This document shows, one piece after another, positions 1 to 9,355 of a stretch of 64,000 nt of DNA (positions are counted from its first letter, which is position 1; every line of letters starts with the position of its first letter). Under the pieces are notes generated by a model, which saw nothing but the letters and a program-made list of their open reading frames with translations, had not been told where the DNA came from and made no database searches. Source of the DNA: Nocardia brasiliensis (lineage in GTDB: Bacteria; Actinomycetota; Actinomycetes; Mycobacteriales; Mycobacteriaceae); contig NZ_CP046171.1 of assembly GCF_011801125.1 (NCBI RefSeq), positions 4,526,001-4,590,000 on the forward strand. Direction: 5' to 3'. Both the position numbers and the translations under genes were made by a program.

Positions 1-1524
1 TCCGGCGACCAAGGTCGGATTCGGCGCTGAGCCGCGGGCCAGGGAGGCGGCGACCATGGCCATACCGAACGGTGAGGCCGTCACCGTGCCTTGACCGATG
101 CCTCCTTCCACGCGCAGGGCGGAAGTGTCCGCAGGGGGAACTGTGCCGGTGACGGTGGTCAGGCCCGGGGTGAGGTAGTCGATTCCCAATCCGAGTTGCG
201 CGGCCGCGTCGGTGAGCGCTGTCGCGGGTAGTTCCACCGCGAGTTGGCCCATGGTGGTGTTGCAGGATTGCGCGAATGCGGTGCGCAAAGGCACGTTGCC
301 GAGGTCGAAGTTGTTGTCGTTAGGGATGCGACGGCCTTCGATGTTCGCCGAGGCGGGGCAGGCCACGATGCTGTCCGGGGTCACTGCTCCAGCCTGCAAG
401 GCCGCTGACACCGTGACCGTTTTGAAGGTCGATCCCGGCGGGTAGAGCCCGGTTAACGCGATCGGGCCCTGGGTATCGGCGGCCGCGTTCTGGGCCATCG
501 CCAAGATGTTGCCCGTCGATGGCTGCAGGGCGACGATGGCGGCCGGTTTGGCGATCGGGTCGAGTGCGGCCTCGGCGGCCCGCTGGACTCGTATGTCCAG
601 GGTGGTGCGGATATCGGTGGTCGTGGCCGGATCCTGCCAGGCAATACGCTGTGTTCCGGCGGGGGTATGGGCGCGCACCGCCCATCCGGCTGCGGTATCG
701 GCCTGGGACTGCCACAGCTGCGACAACCCGGACAGGGTGGGGGAAGCGAGGTCTTTGTCGGTGGTGAGCAGCCGGGTCTGGGGAACCAAAGTGAGACGCG
801 GTATGGCCGACAGCGCGACCTTGATCGGGTCGATATCGCTGGGACGCAAGGTGATCACGGTAATCGCCTTACCTTGGGCGGCCTCGAGTTCAAGACGCAG
901 CGACTGCGCGGTAATGGTCGGCGCGATCGGGGACAGCAGTGCCGCCACCGCCGTGGTGTCCACACCCGGAGCCAGCTTTACCAATGTCACGACCTGTTGG
1001 GACATGAGTTCTCCGCCGGCATTGTCGAGCACCCGCGCCGGAGTCGGATAGACCAGGCGGTAGGTGAGCGGCCCGGAATCCAGTCCGGGTGCTACCGTTC
1101 TCGGATCCCATCCGACCCGCCATCCGTCATCGGTCTTCTTGGCGGTCCCGCTGGTGGTGTAGGTCCACTCGTGCTTGCCGTCCTTACCCAGCTTCCAGGT
1201 CGCGGCGAGGGTGAAGGTGCGTTCGTCGTCGTCGACCTCACGCACCTCGAACCGCGCCTCCTTGCCGAGCCCCTCGTAGAGAGCGGCAATGACCGCGGAG
1301 GCCTGGGTCGGATCGGTGGTGACCGCTGCGGCTGCGGCCGAGTCGTCGTTGTTGAGAGCATCGGCAAAATCGGTTGCGACAGAGGTAATCTGCTGCTCGT
1401 TCGTCCGCTCGACGAACCCACAGCCGGTCAGTGTGAGGGTTCCGACAGCGAACACGGCGGGGATTTTCGTGGCGAGAGAGCAGACGCCCGCGCGTGCTCT
1501 GTCCGAACGTGTCGCCTCGGTCAT
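1..1524 (-). CDS. Penicillin-binding protein (transpeptidase), 3' end beyond window
   Basis: Peptidoglycan DD-transpeptidase acting outside the membrane. About 508 codons are visible; the C-terminus runs off the left edge. The N-terminus has a signal sequence ending in a lipobox-like LTGCG near residue 30, then an NTF2-like (MecA N-terminal type) domain. The transpeptidase domain follows, with the SxxK motif STFK near residue 364 and SCN (SxN motif) near residue 420. The KTG motif would lie outside the window. The start ATG overlaps the stop of the upstream beta-lactamase gene as ATGA, so the two are very probably translationally coupled. A PBP in the same operon as an inducible beta-lactamase suggests it is a low-affinity, resistance-type PBP. 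That is inference; the family assignment is firm. Confidence 0.88.
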   Translation of the reverse strand, partial: MTEATRSDRARAGVCSLATKIPAVFAVGTLTLTGCGFVERTNEQQITSVATDFADALNNDDSAAAAAVTTDPTQASAVIAALYEGLGKEARFEVREVDDDERTFTLAATWKLGKDGKHEWTYTTSGTAKKTDDGWRVGWDPRTVAPGLDSGPLTYRLVYPTPARVLDNAGGELMSQQVVTLVKLAPGVDTTAVAALLSPIAPTITAQSLRLELEAAQGKAITVITLRPSDIDPIKVALSAIPRLTLVPQTRLLTTDKDLASPTLSGLSQLWQSQADTAAGWAVRAHTPAGTQRIAWQDPATTTDIRTTLDIRVQRAAEAALDPIAKPAAIVALQPSTGNILAMAQNAAADTQGPIALTGLYPPGSTFKTVTVSAALQAGAVTPDSIVACPASANIEGRRIPNDNNFDLGNVPLRTAFAQSCNTTMGQLAVELPATALTDAAAQLGLGIDYLTPGLTTVTGTVPPADTSALRVEGGIGQGTVTASPFGMAMVAASLARGSAPNPTLVAG

Positions 1525-2471
1525 CGCGGAACCTCGGACGGGAACGCCGTGAGTGCTGCTTTCGCGGCGCGTGCGATCAACGCATTGTCGTAGGTGGCAT
1601 CGGCCTGCAGACGGGTGGACAGCACCGAGAGCACGATCGGGGCGCGGTTGGGCGGCCACACGACAGCGATATCGTTGCGAGTGCCGTGTTCGCCGCCGCC
1701 GGTTTTGTCACCGACGAGCCAGTCCGAGGGGGCACCGGCTCGGATCAGTTCGCCACCGGTGGTATTCGTGCGCAGCATCTCGACGAACAACGCGCGATCG
1801 TCGGCCGGCAACACGTTGCCCAGTGCGTAGGACCGCAGGTCTGTGGCCAGCGCACGGGGGGTGCTGGTGTCGCGGGTATCACCGGGGACCGCAGTGTTGA
1901 GTTCGGGCTCGGTGCGGTCCATCTGGGTAACCTGGTCACCGATACCACGCAATTTCTGCTCGAGTCCCTTCGGTCCTCCCAACTGGTCGAACAGCAGGTT
2001 GCCGGCCGTGTTGTCGCTGTAGCGCACTGCCGCGTCGAGCAGGTCCCGCAGCGTCATACCCCGATCCACGTTCTGTTCGGTGACCGGCGAATTACGTACG
2101 AGGTCAGCGCGGATGTAGCTGATCCGGTGATCGAGGTCAGCCGGTGTCGTCGCCTCCAGTACAGCGGCGGCGGCGAGAGCCTTGAAGGTCGAGGTATATG
2201 GGAATCTCTCGTCGGCGCGATACTCGACCGTACGACCGGTCTCGGTGTCGATGGCATAGACGCCCAGACGGGCGTCGAAGGCCTTCTCGAGATCGGCGAA
2301 TTCGTCGACGGCTTCGAGACTCATCGGGACCGTCGATTTCGGCAGCGGGCTCGGTAGCTGTTCGGTGGCGCAGGCGGCGAGCGGTGCGAGGAGTACCGCG
2401 GCTGCAAGGGCGAGCATGGTGCGGCGAGGCCGGGATCGTCCAGAGGTGAGGGTCGTCGTCATGGTTTCCAT
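1521..2471 (-). CDS. bla: Class A beta-lactamase, lipoprotein
   Basis: Hydrolyses beta-lactams through an acyl-serine intermediate, outside the cytoplasmic membrane. All class A motifs are present: STFK at residues 94-97, SDN at 152-154, EPELN at 188-192 (Ambler E166 and N170) and KTG at 256-258. The leader is basic then hydrophobic and ends in LAAC at 31-34, predicting lipid anchoring. Length 316 aa is normal allowing for the leader. A second in-frame ATG nine bases downstream (2462) has a GGAAA at better spacing and may be the true start. It is divergent from a LysR-type gene and followed by a PBP gene with ATGA overlap, so its expression is probably inducible by beta-lactam. Confidence 0.95.
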   Translation of the reverse strand: METMTTTLTSGRSRPRRTMLALAAAVLLAPLAACATEQLPSPLPKSTVPMSLEAVDEFADLEKAFDARLGVYAIDTETGRTVEYRADERFPYTSTFKALAAAAVLEATTPADLDHRISYIRADLVRNSPVTEQNVDRGMTLRDLLDAAVRYSDNTAGNLLFDQLGGPKGLEQKLRGIGDQVTQMDRTEPELNTAVPGDTRDTSTPRALATDLRSYALGNVLPADDRALFVEMLRTNTTGGELIRAGAPSDWLVGDKTGGGEHGTRNDIAVVWPPNRAPIVLSVLSTRLQADATYDNALIARAAKAALTAFPSEVPR

Positions 2472-2483
2472 TCGTCGGTCGAC

Positions 2484-2500
2484 CGCCGTTCCGAACGGCG
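2484..2500. promoter_or_regulatory. 8-bp inverted repeat just upstream of bla
   Basis: Two perfect 8-base arms (CGCCGTTC and GAACGGCG) flank one central base, 13 to 29 bases upstream of the bla start in the bla/lysR intergenic region. It could be an operator for the divergent LysR-type regulator or a hairpin in the bla leader. Its position close to the start codon is unusual for a LysR activation site, so its role is open. Confidence 0.45.
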
Positions 2501-2581
2501 TCGTGGTGGCGGGACCGAGCCTGACATTCGGATATGGATGCTGTCCAAGACAAGAATGAGGTTATTGATGCTGTTTTGGCA

Positions 2582-2587
2582 TAGACT
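2582..2587 (+). promoter_or_regulatory. -10 element TAGACT of a leaderless lysR promoter
   Basis: TAGACT (TANNNT class) ends six bases before the GTG of the LysR gene. This is the spacing typical of actinobacterial leaderless promoters, where transcription begins at the start codon. No Shine-Dalgarno sequence precedes the GTG. Confidence 0.5.
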
Positions 2588-2593
2588 GTCTGT

Positions 2594-3469
2594 GTGGATG
2601 TCTTGGCCGCCTGTAGGGCGTTCGTGGCGGTCAGCCGACACGGAAATTTCACGGTCGGGGCTGCGGCTATCGGGATCCCGCAGTCCGTCGCATCGCGGCG
2701 CATCGCGGCGCTCGAGCGCCATTACGGGTCTCGCTTGCTCGAGCGAACCTCACGCAGCGCCACGTTGACCGCAGTCGGCAAAGTGATGCTGCCCTCGGCG
2801 AGGCGCCTGGTCGAGCTGGCAGAGACAATGGAGCAGGAGGCTGAACGCGCCAAGTTGAGGCCTTTTCGCGTGGCGGTGCCAACCACGTCCGCGCCGCTGC
2901 CTCTAGCGCAGCTCGTCGCCGATGCCCACCATCACCAACTGAACCTCGACCTGCACCTGGCCGGCCCGAGCGAGCGGGCCGAGCTGGGCCGCACGGGGGA
3001 AGTGCGCGCCGCGTTCGTCGCAGTAGCCTCCGACCAGGGCAAGTGGCAGGTTCCCCTGGGGCTGGCCGACACCGGTGGCCCGCACTTCGGGCCCATCTAC
3101 CTGCAGACCCTGCGGGCCGCGCGTGCCGACCAGCACTCTCGCCGACGCCGAGTCTGGATTCAGCCGGAGGACGACGTCCCGCATATCCGCGAGCACCTCA
3201 CCCGGATGCGTGACGCCCTCGGCCTTCAGCCCACCCAGGTGGCCGTAGGGACCTCACTGGTCGCCGCCGTCGCCGAGGTCCTCGGAACGAATGATTTGCT
3301 GCTGTGTGCGCAGAGCCAGGCCGTCGACTTAGGTCTGCACTGGCGGCCGATCGGTGAACTGGAGCTGTCGCGTGGCTACGCTTTAGCAGCCGCGCAACTC
3401 GAAGACGCGGAACGCATCGGGTCCCTGTCCTCGGCGGCAATCGCACGCTGTCTCGGTCAACTGAGCTAA
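2594..3469 (+). CDS. LysR-family regulator of the beta-lactamase (BlaA/AmpR-like)
   Basis: DNA-binding transcriptional activator of 291 aa. The N-terminal winged helix-turn-helix occupies roughly residues 1-60 (AFVAVSRHGNFTVGAAAIG, then SVASRRIAALE), followed by a LysR substrate-binding domain. The gene is transcribed away from bla and sits directly before a gene for a cytosolic beta-lactamase-like protein. That is the same arrangement as blaA-blaB beside blaL in Streptomyces cacaoi. The GTG start is supported by a leaderless-type -10 element. Its role as activator of bla is inferred from synteny and family. Confidence 0.85.
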   Translation: MDVLAACRAFVAVSRHGNFTVGAAAIGIPQSVASRRIAALERHYGSRLLERTSRSATLTAVGKVMLPSARRLVELAETMEQEAERAKLRPFRVAVPTTSAPLPLAQLVADAHHHQLNLDLHLAGPSERAELGRTGEVRAAFVAVASDQGKWQVPLGLADTGGPHFGPIYLQTLRAARADQHSRRRRVWIQPEDDVPHIREHLTRMRDALGLQPTQVAVGTSLVAAVAEVLGTNDLLLCAQSQAVDLGLHWRPIGELELSRGYALAAAQLEDAERIGSLSSAAIARCLGQLS

Positions 3470-3509
3470 TGAGCCGGGAGACGGTGTGCCCGGAGAGCGG
3501 AGGTGAACG

Positions 3510-4391
3510 TTGGGAATGACCAAAGCGCTACAGGAGGCGCGGAAAGAACTGCAGGATGCCGGACTGCGTGGCTCCTATCTGGTGCGCGACCTCGACAGCG
3601 GCGAGGAACTCGGCCTCGACGCAGAGCTCGAGCTCCCGATCGCGTCGCTGGTGAAGATACCGCTCGCGGTGGCGACCCTCGAACGCATCACTCGCGGTGA
3701 GATCGACCCGGCCACGCCCATTCTCGTGCAGCCCGGCCGAACCACCACGCCGGGCTCGACCGGTCTGACCAAATTCCGCCACCCTTCCACCGTCGCCCTC
3801 GACGACCTGCTGTACCTGAGCGTCGCGGTCAGCGACGGGACCGCCGCCGATGCGCTCTTCGCACTTACGCCACCGACGAGTGTTGCCGAGGAACTACGAC
3901 GACTTGGATTCGAGGGGATCGCGGTCCGGCATCTCATGGACGAGCTCCACTTCGATCGGGCCCAAAGCTATCTTGCCCATGCTCTCGCCGTCGAAGTCTC
4001 TAACACCGGAGGCGGACACCCGGTGCCCCAGCTCGATATCGGGCAGGCGAATACCGGGTCAGCACGAGCGTTCGTCAATCTGTTGCAGGGACTGTGGCAC
4101 CCTGAGCCGATCCACCCATACGCGGCACAAAGGGTCCGAGAGTTGATGGCGGACAACGTAATTCGACATCGCATGGCACCCGACTTCAGTTCCGACGCCG
4201 CACGCTGGTCCTCGAAAACCGGAAGCCTGCTCAATCTTCGGCACGAGATCGGGGTCGTCGAGCATGCAGACGGGCAGGTGCTAGCGGTCGCCGCGCTCAC
4301 CGAGTCCCGGGTGGCCGCCTCCGTGCAATCGGGCGCCGAAGCGACAATGGCGAGGGTGGCTCGGATTCTTCACGACGAACTCCGAGCTTGA
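3510..4391 (+). CDS. BlaB-like serine beta-lactamase-fold regulatory protein (no signal peptide)
   Basis: A 293-residue protein with the beta-lactamase/PBP fold: SLVK at 46-49, SDG at 108-110 (not SDN) and KTG at 236-238. No class A E166 omega-loop motif is visible and there is no signal peptide, so it should stay on the cytoplasmic side. The SxxK, SDG, KTG combination and the position right behind a LysR gene match BlaB of Streptomyces cacaoi, a protein needed for beta-lactamase induction. The TTG at 3510 has a GGAGG (3499-3503) six bases upstream; an ATG at 3516 is the alternative start. It is probably co-transcribed with the LysR gene across a 40-base gap. A plain beta-lactamase is less likely. 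Confidence 0.8.
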   Translation: MGMTKALQEARKELQDAGLRGSYLVRDLDSGEELGLDAELELPIASLVKIPLAVATLERITRGEIDPATPILVQPGRTTTPGSTGLTKFRHPSTVALDDLLYLSVAVSDGTAADALFALTPPTSVAEELRRLGFEGIAVRHLMDELHFDRAQSYLAHALAVEVSNTGGGHPVPQLDIGQANTGSARAFVNLLQGLWHPEPIHPYAAQRVRELMADNVIRHRMAPDFSSDAARWSSKTGSLLNLRHEIGVVEHADGQVLAVAALTESRVAASVQSGAEATMARVARILHDELRA

Positions 4392-4666
4392 CCGTTACGT
4401 GTAAGCGCCTGGCTCGTCGCGTACGTTACGGTGTTGCTGAGGGCCACACCTACGAGAGCGGCGCAGGCAACTCCGAAGTTCCCGTTCCGGGACTATCCCA
4501 TGAGCGCCAGTGGCTGATCTTTGCCGACCAGGCGGTGCACGATCGGTTTGGAACAGCGTGCCGCGTGCTGACCGAGGGAGCAACACAGCATATCGTTGCC
4601 GCGAATTCGATATGCTGGGTCAGCAGACGGCTTCCCAGGCCGAAGCCGCCCCGTCAAGAAGGGTGG

Positions 4667-5152
4667 TTGATCATAAAAGTAGCGATCCGCAGTCTCCTTG
4701 CGTTCGGTGTTTCCGTTACGCTTTTCGGAGGTATTCTCACGGCAGGGATTGGGCCTGCTCGAGCTGGCGAGCTCGATTTCGACTCCTGTCCCCCGTTCGA
4801 TGCGGGAAGCGGGACCGTGCTGTCCTTCAGTAGCCCGCAATTCGCAGACTTTGCGGACGTCGCCTTCGTGCAAGGGCAGACCTACACCTTTACGACCACG
4901 TTTCGGAGCGGCATCACCAGTCCGTACAGCCGATACACCATCCACGCGATCATCGGTAATATCCCCATTCCGTTCGAAGGCGCGGAGACTCCTGCCGGTG
5001 CCGTGAGTCATGGCTCCACATACACCAATTCGATCAATTTGCCTATTCTGTCGAGCTACCCAGCTGTACGTGCGACGTTTCAGGTCAAAGTCAACAGTGG
5101 GCTGCAAACGAACGTCTGCCTCAGATTCCCGGCTCAAATCGTAAGCGGTTGA
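4667..5152 (+). CDS. Secreted ML-domain (NPC2/MD-2-like) lipid-binding protein
   Basis: About 161 aa starting at a TTG preceded by GAAGGG. An N-terminal hydrophobic signal peptide ends near GPARA. The mature part resembles the ML (MD-2-related lipid recognition) fold of NPC2 and Der p 2. It contains GQTYTFTTTF, then IPIPFEG, a gap, YTNSINLPILSSYPA and a C-terminal NVCLRFPAQI strand, in the order and spacing of NPC2 (VPVPFP, LPVKSEYPS, CWEIPVQI). Two cysteines remain in the mature protein, one near each end, and could form a disulfide. A role in binding sterols or other lipids outside the cell is inferred from the fold. Upstream in-frame codons to 4388 look non-coding. Confidence 0.6.
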   Translation: MIIKVAIRSLLAFGVSVTLFGGILTAGIGPARAGELDFDSCPPFDAGSGTVLSFSSPQFADFADVAFVQGQTYTFTTTFRSGITSPYSRYTIHAIIGNIPIPFEGAETPAGAVSHGSTYTNSINLPILSSYPAVRATFQVKVNSGLQTNVCLRFPAQIVSG

Positions 5153-5560
5153 CCACCGTAAACAAGACAACACGCTCAAACCTAGTCGCCGGGCGAGTTC
5201 GGAAGATTATTGATGTTGACCATCAATGCCCGATCGGGGGCGATCGCGTAATCTCGCTGGGATCATGTTCGCGCGGCCGGGCGGGTGCGGACTTCCTCGG
5301 AGTGCATCGCCACCGCCCGGTTCGAGCCGCGCACTCCACGCGGCATCGCAACCCGTCGCAATCACGTACCCCGGGCACATACGTACGCGCCCTTCTGGCA
5401 AATCTTGCGGCACAGGCACCCTGAGGCCCAGCTCTGGCGCAATGATGCCCTATGGCTATAGTTCCCACCCGAGCCGGCGAGGTTGGCGCCGGGCGAGTAA
5501 GCGCCTCACCACTTCTCGTCACCGTGTTGGTCCCATCAATGTGCGCAGGAAGGTGTTCTC
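5153..5560. other. 408-base gap without a convincing gene
   Basis: Between the ML-domain gene and the multicopper oxidase. Open frames here have no recognisable protein features and no ribosome-binding sites. I assume it carries the oxidase promoter, but no clear -35/-10 pair stands out. Confidence 0.4.
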
Positions 5561-7426
5561 ATGACCGCTCGAAGGGAGGCGCTGCGCCTGCTCGCGGGGG
5601 CGATCAGCGGCGGGCTGTTCCATAATGGCTGCGGCTACGGCCTGGTCGCCGCCGCCGACGTCATTCCGCTTCCGCCGGGGCCGTTCCCGTTGCCTGGTCT
5701 GCCGCCACCGCCGGTCAGTGCGATCGGACTGCGCACACCGCCGCTACAACCTTTTCTCGACTCGCTCCCGGTTCCGGAATCCATCGCCGCCGACGGAGCG
5801 TTGGCGGTGCAATCCGGGCTGCACCGCTTCCACATCGAGTTGGCGCCGGCACGCACTCTTGGTTATGGGCGGGATTACCTCGGTCCGGTTCTGGAGGCGA
5901 TCGCCGGTGAAGAGGCTTCGTTGAGTTTCTCCAATGAGATCGGTCCGCACCCGCTCGCGGCCGATGTCGACACCACGATGCAGCACGCCACCGAGCACGA
6001 TCGGACCAACCCTCGGATGACGGTGCATCTCCACGGTGCGCCGACAGAACCAGCTTCTGACGGTCATCCGTTGGTGGACTGGCGCAATGGCGGAACTCAG
6101 AAAAACACGTACGGCAATCGGCAAGAAGCCGCGACATTGTGGTATCACGATCACGCGATGGGTATGACCAGACTCAACGTCTACGCAGGACTCGCCGGCG
6201 CCTACCTGATTCGAGATCGATGGGATACCGGAAGGTTTGGCAATCCACTCGGGCTACCCGCGGGCGAGTTCGAAGTGCCTCTAGTGATACAGGATCGAAC
6301 ATTCAATCCTGATGGTACATTGCAAGCCCGCTCGACTTTCCTACTGCCCCAGGGCTACAACCAAGCGGCGATGTTCGGCGACGTGGCGTGTGTAAACGGC
6401 ATCGTGTGGCCGATGATGAAGGTCGCACGGGGTCTGTACCGGTTCCGGATCGTGCAGGCTTCCAACTCGCGCACGTACCGTTTCCACTTCAGTAACGGGA
6501 TGCGGTTCTGGGTAGTCGGCGGTGACCAGGGATTGCTGGATGCTCCGGTGCCGACGAAGTCGATTCGCCTGGGGGTAGGCGAGCGTGCCGATATCCTGGT
6601 CGATTTCGGCGATCTGCGGCCCGGAGAGTCGGTTGACCTGTGCAATGACGAAGCCAACTCCTTCGGTGATGCCGTCTTCTTGGTGCCTGCATTGCCGACG
6701 ATCATGCGATTCGTCGCAGACTCGAGCAGGGGCCATGCCGGACCAGTGCCCAAGCTGCTCCGTGGCGCTGCGGGATTGCCGCCTCGACTGCCGGGACTGC
6801 GCACGCCTGATCGGGTGCGGACTATGACCTTGTTGAGCCATCTCGATACCGCACGACCCGGCGCGGTGATCCCAGCGATGCTGAGTCAGAACAATCTGCC
6901 GTTCACTACCGACGACGTGGAGATGATCCGGCCAGGGACTGTCGAGCAATGGGATATCGTCAACGTTACCTCCATCGGACATCCCGTCCACCTGCATCTG
7001 GCACGGTTTCGGATCATCGGCAGGCAACAATTTTGGGCTGCGGCCTATTTGGGTGCACACCTGCCGCTGCCCGCGTTCGGCAAGCGGTGGAACCCATCCG
7101 CCGACAGATTCGTCGTGGCTCCGCAACAACCACCGGCACCGTGGGAGGAGGGCTGGAAGGACACGGTATGGGTGCCCACTGACACAATCACACGCATTCT
7201 GGTGTATTGGCCCAGTGCCGAAGAGCTGGGATTCGATCCGGACGCGCCGTTCCTTGCGACCGCCGACATTGAATTCAGCAAGCACACAATGGAACATATC
7301 CGCCACCCGACACCGCATCATCATCGATCACCAGGCAAATTGATACGTGGGTATGTCTGGCATTGCCACAACCTCGATCACGAAGACCACGACATGATGC
7401 TGCCTTTCCGAGTCACCAACGACTGA
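5561..7426 (+). CDS. Multicopper oxidase (CotA/bilirubin oxidase/phenoxazinone synthase type)
   Basis: Oxidises phenolic, metal or pigment substrates and reduces oxygen to water at a four-copper centre. All four copper motifs are seen: HLHG near residue 155, YHDHAMG near 197, HPVHLH near 473, and HCHNLDHEDHDMM near 600, where the last Met is the type 1 axial ligand. The N-terminus has a twin-arginine-like RREALRLLAG, a hydrophobic stretch and then a proline-rich linker at residues 30-60, suggesting Tat export of folded enzyme. Length 621 aa is normal for three-domain oxidases of this group. The ATG has a good AGGAAGG upstream. The substrate cannot be read from sequence. Confidence 0.9.
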   Translation: MTARREALRLLAGAISGGLFHNGCGYGLVAAADVIPLPPGPFPLPGLPPPPVSAIGLRTPPLQPFLDSLPVPESIAADGALAVQSGLHRFHIELAPARTLGYGRDYLGPVLEAIAGEEASLSFSNEIGPHPLAADVDTTMQHATEHDRTNPRMTVHLHGAPTEPASDGHPLVDWRNGGTQKNTYGNRQEAATLWYHDHAMGMTRLNVYAGLAGAYLIRDRWDTGRFGNPLGLPAGEFEVPLVIQDRTFNPDGTLQARSTFLLPQGYNQAAMFGDVACVNGIVWPMMKVARGLYRFRIVQASNSRTYRFHFSNGMRFWVVGGDQGLLDAPVPTKSIRLGVGERADILVDFGDLRPGESVDLCNDEANSFGDAVFLVPALPTIMRFVADSSRGHAGPVPKLLRGAAGLPPRLPGLRTPDRVRTMTLLSHLDTARPGAVIPAMLSQNNLPFTTDDVEMIRPGTVEQWDIVNVTSIGHPVHLHLARFRIIGRQQFWAAAYLGAHLPLPAFGKRWNPSADRFVVAPQQPPAPWEEGWKDTVWVPTDTITRILVYWPSAEELGFDPDAPFLATADIEFSKHTMEHIRHPTPHHHRSPGKLIRGYVWHCHNLDHEDHDMMLPFRVTND

Positions 7427-7592
7427 CATCGAGACGCTTGCACCACGGCGCCTCGTAGCGACGCCGACAGGGAGCTCGAAGACCGTCTCGGTACTGTTCC
7501 AGGTAATCGCTGCAGGCCACAGGAAGGTCAGCGTCGGTGCCGCGGGAATGGAGTCTTCTGGGCCGATGGCGTCGCGTAGAATTTCGGGGCGT

Positions 7593-8591
7593 CTAGGTGT
7601 ATGAGGCCATGACGTTGGTGACGCCGGTTCGGAGGCGGCTCGCTGGTGGCCGGTTTCCAGCGGCCGAGTGTGGTCGATGATAGTTGTAGTGGATGTTCCA
7701 GATCTGCAGCGCCTGCTGGCGCTGCAGATCTGAAGTCCACTCGCGGGCGTAGAGGAATTCCTCGGCCAGGATCCGGTTGTAACGCTCGACCTTGCCGTTG
7801 TGCCGCGGTGTGTAGGGCGTGATCCGCTGATGGCGGGCACCGAGGAGCACCTTCGCGAAGTCGCGGGCTTTGTAGCAGGCACCGTTGTCGGTGACGATCC
7901 GTTCGATGCTGGTGATGCCGTGAGCGGCGAAAAATGCCCGGGCCCGGAACACGAAACCGATTGCCGTGACTGCTTTCTCGTCCGGCAAGGCTTCTGTGTA
8001 GGCCAGCCTCGAGTAGCCGTCGACAGCGGTGTGAAGGAACACGTAACCGGGCCTGCAACGTTTGTTCGCCGCGCGGGCGGCTTTGTCCTGGGCCGATCCT
8101 CGACCGTGGATGCGCCAGCCGCCGCCGTCGGGGATCTTTCCGACCTTCTTGATATCGATGTGGACCATATGGCCTGGTCGGCGGGCGATGATCCGGCGCG
8201 GGGCCCGGTTCGGTTCACCGTTGGGGTCCAGAAACCGGCGTCGGTTCAGCCCGAGCCGGACCAGGTGCCGGCCCACGGTCCGCACCGAGATCCGGGTGCC
8301 TTCGGCTGCCAGTTCAAGTGAGATCCGGCGAGCGGACCATTTCCTGGTCCGGCGCAACAGTTCGATCCGGGCCACCACCTGCACTGGCGTGGCCGATGGT
8401 GACAGATGCGGGGCGCTGGACCGGTCGAGGAGCCCGAGCTCGCCGTGCTGACGAAATCTGTTGACCCACTTCGACGCACATCGGCGGGAGATGCCCATCT
8501 CGGCGGCGACATGGGCGATCGGGCGGGTCCGGCAGCGGTCCACGAGCCGGTGGCGGCCCTCGACAGTCAACGGGGCATTACGGTGAGACAC
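7593..8591 (-). CDS. IS481-family transposase
   Basis: Integrase-core DDE transposase of 332 aa that moves the surrounding element. The N-terminal helix-turn-helix (HVAAEMGISRRCASKWVNRF) is followed by a rve catalytic core: first Asp in HIDIKK, second in TDNGACY, and Glu in HNGKVERYNRILAEE. A YHRPHSA motif lies near the C-terminus. The stop codon TAG at 7593-7595 is outside the inverted repeat and is supplied by the CTAG target, so the C-terminus depends on the insertion site. Apparently full-length and possibly active. Confidence 0.95.
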   Translation of the reverse strand: MSHRNAPLTVEGRHRLVDRCRTRPIAHVAAEMGISRRCASKWVNRFRQHGELGLLDRSSAPHLSPSATPVQVVARIELLRRTRKWSARRISLELAAEGTRISVRTVGRHLVRLGLNRRRFLDPNGEPNRAPRRIIARRPGHMVHIDIKKVGKIPDGGGWRIHGRGSAQDKAARAANKRCRPGYVFLHTAVDGYSRLAYTEALPDEKAVTAIGFVFRARAFFAAHGITSIERIVTDNGACYKARDFAKVLLGARHQRITPYTPRHNGKVERYNRILAEEFLYAREWTSDLQRQQALQIWNIHYNYHRPHSAAGNRPPASRLRTGVTNVMASYT

Positions 8592-8711
8592 GGCGGTTCT
8601 TTCGGTCGCGTGGCGGATGTGTGAGTTGGCGCTTCACATCCTGCCGCCGGAAGAACCGCCCCCTTTCAGCCCACCCCACGCCCCGCGTCACCAACGTCAC
8701 GACCCACAACA
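7598..8711 (-). mobile_element. IS481-family insertion sequence, 1114 bp
   Basis: Bounded by imperfect terminal inverted repeats of about 28 bp, both starting TGT when read inward (7598-7625 and 8684-8711). They share an identical internal stretch TGACGTTGGTGACGC. Each end abuts a CTAG tetranucleotide (7593-7596 and 8713-8716), the preferred target of IS481. It encodes one transposase on the minus strand and appears intact. Confidence 0.85.
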
Positions 8712-8729
8712 GCTAGGAGCAAGCGGATG

Positions 8730-9355
8730 TCAACGGCGAACGTTCGGCAGGTCCTGCGCCTCGCGGACCCGTAGAGTGCAGAACTCGTAGACATTATTGG
8801 CAATACATCGACGCATACGTGCGTGTTCTCGGATCGACCGAAGCAGCCTCAGTTCGGCTGCTTGGGTGAGTGCGTCCTCGGATTCGAGTTGTGCTAGTTG
8901 CGAATCTGCCCATGCGATACTCCACAACCAGTAGTCGAGACCTTCGGCGGTGATGTCGACATTGCGGTCCAGGATGAATCCGCTGGCCTCCGCGGCCGCG
9001 ATCTATTCGGCTAGCGGACCGATGTTGATTGTCCAGTACCGATCTGCGGGTGCTTTGCCCTCGGGCTTGATCAGTAGGACGTCCTCGAGACACAGGTAGC
9101 CTCCTATCGGCAGGCTTCGTGATGCATTGGCGAAAGCTGCGTGTCGGTCCATGTGGACGAAGGCTTCGTTGGATACCGCCGTGTCGAACCTTCCTGGCGT
9201 GGGGTGGCTGTAAAATCCCCGACCGTGGTCGAGACCAGGTGGCCCATACCGGCGTCGCCGGCCAACTGCGCCGCGAACTGAGCTTGTGCTGGATGATCTG
9301 CTCGGGGCGTATGCAGACGTCGTGCCATGGCGTGATCGTCTCCTTCCGCACCCAT
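8730..9355 (-). pseudogene. Decayed SAM-dependent methyltransferase
   Basis: Read on the minus strand, pieces of a class I methyltransferase occur in different frames. AQFAAQLAGDAGMGHLVSTT with VGDFTATP lies in one frame. RFDTAVSNEAFVHMDRH and GGYLCLEDVLL lie in a second, so a frameshift falls near 9200. A TAG stop at 9003-9005 then interrupts the second frame, which continues in phase to 8730 with a plausible helical C-terminus. The N-terminal glycine-rich SAM loop is missing. It lies directly beside the IS481 copy. Non-functional with high probability; the original substrate is unknown. Confidence 0.65.
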
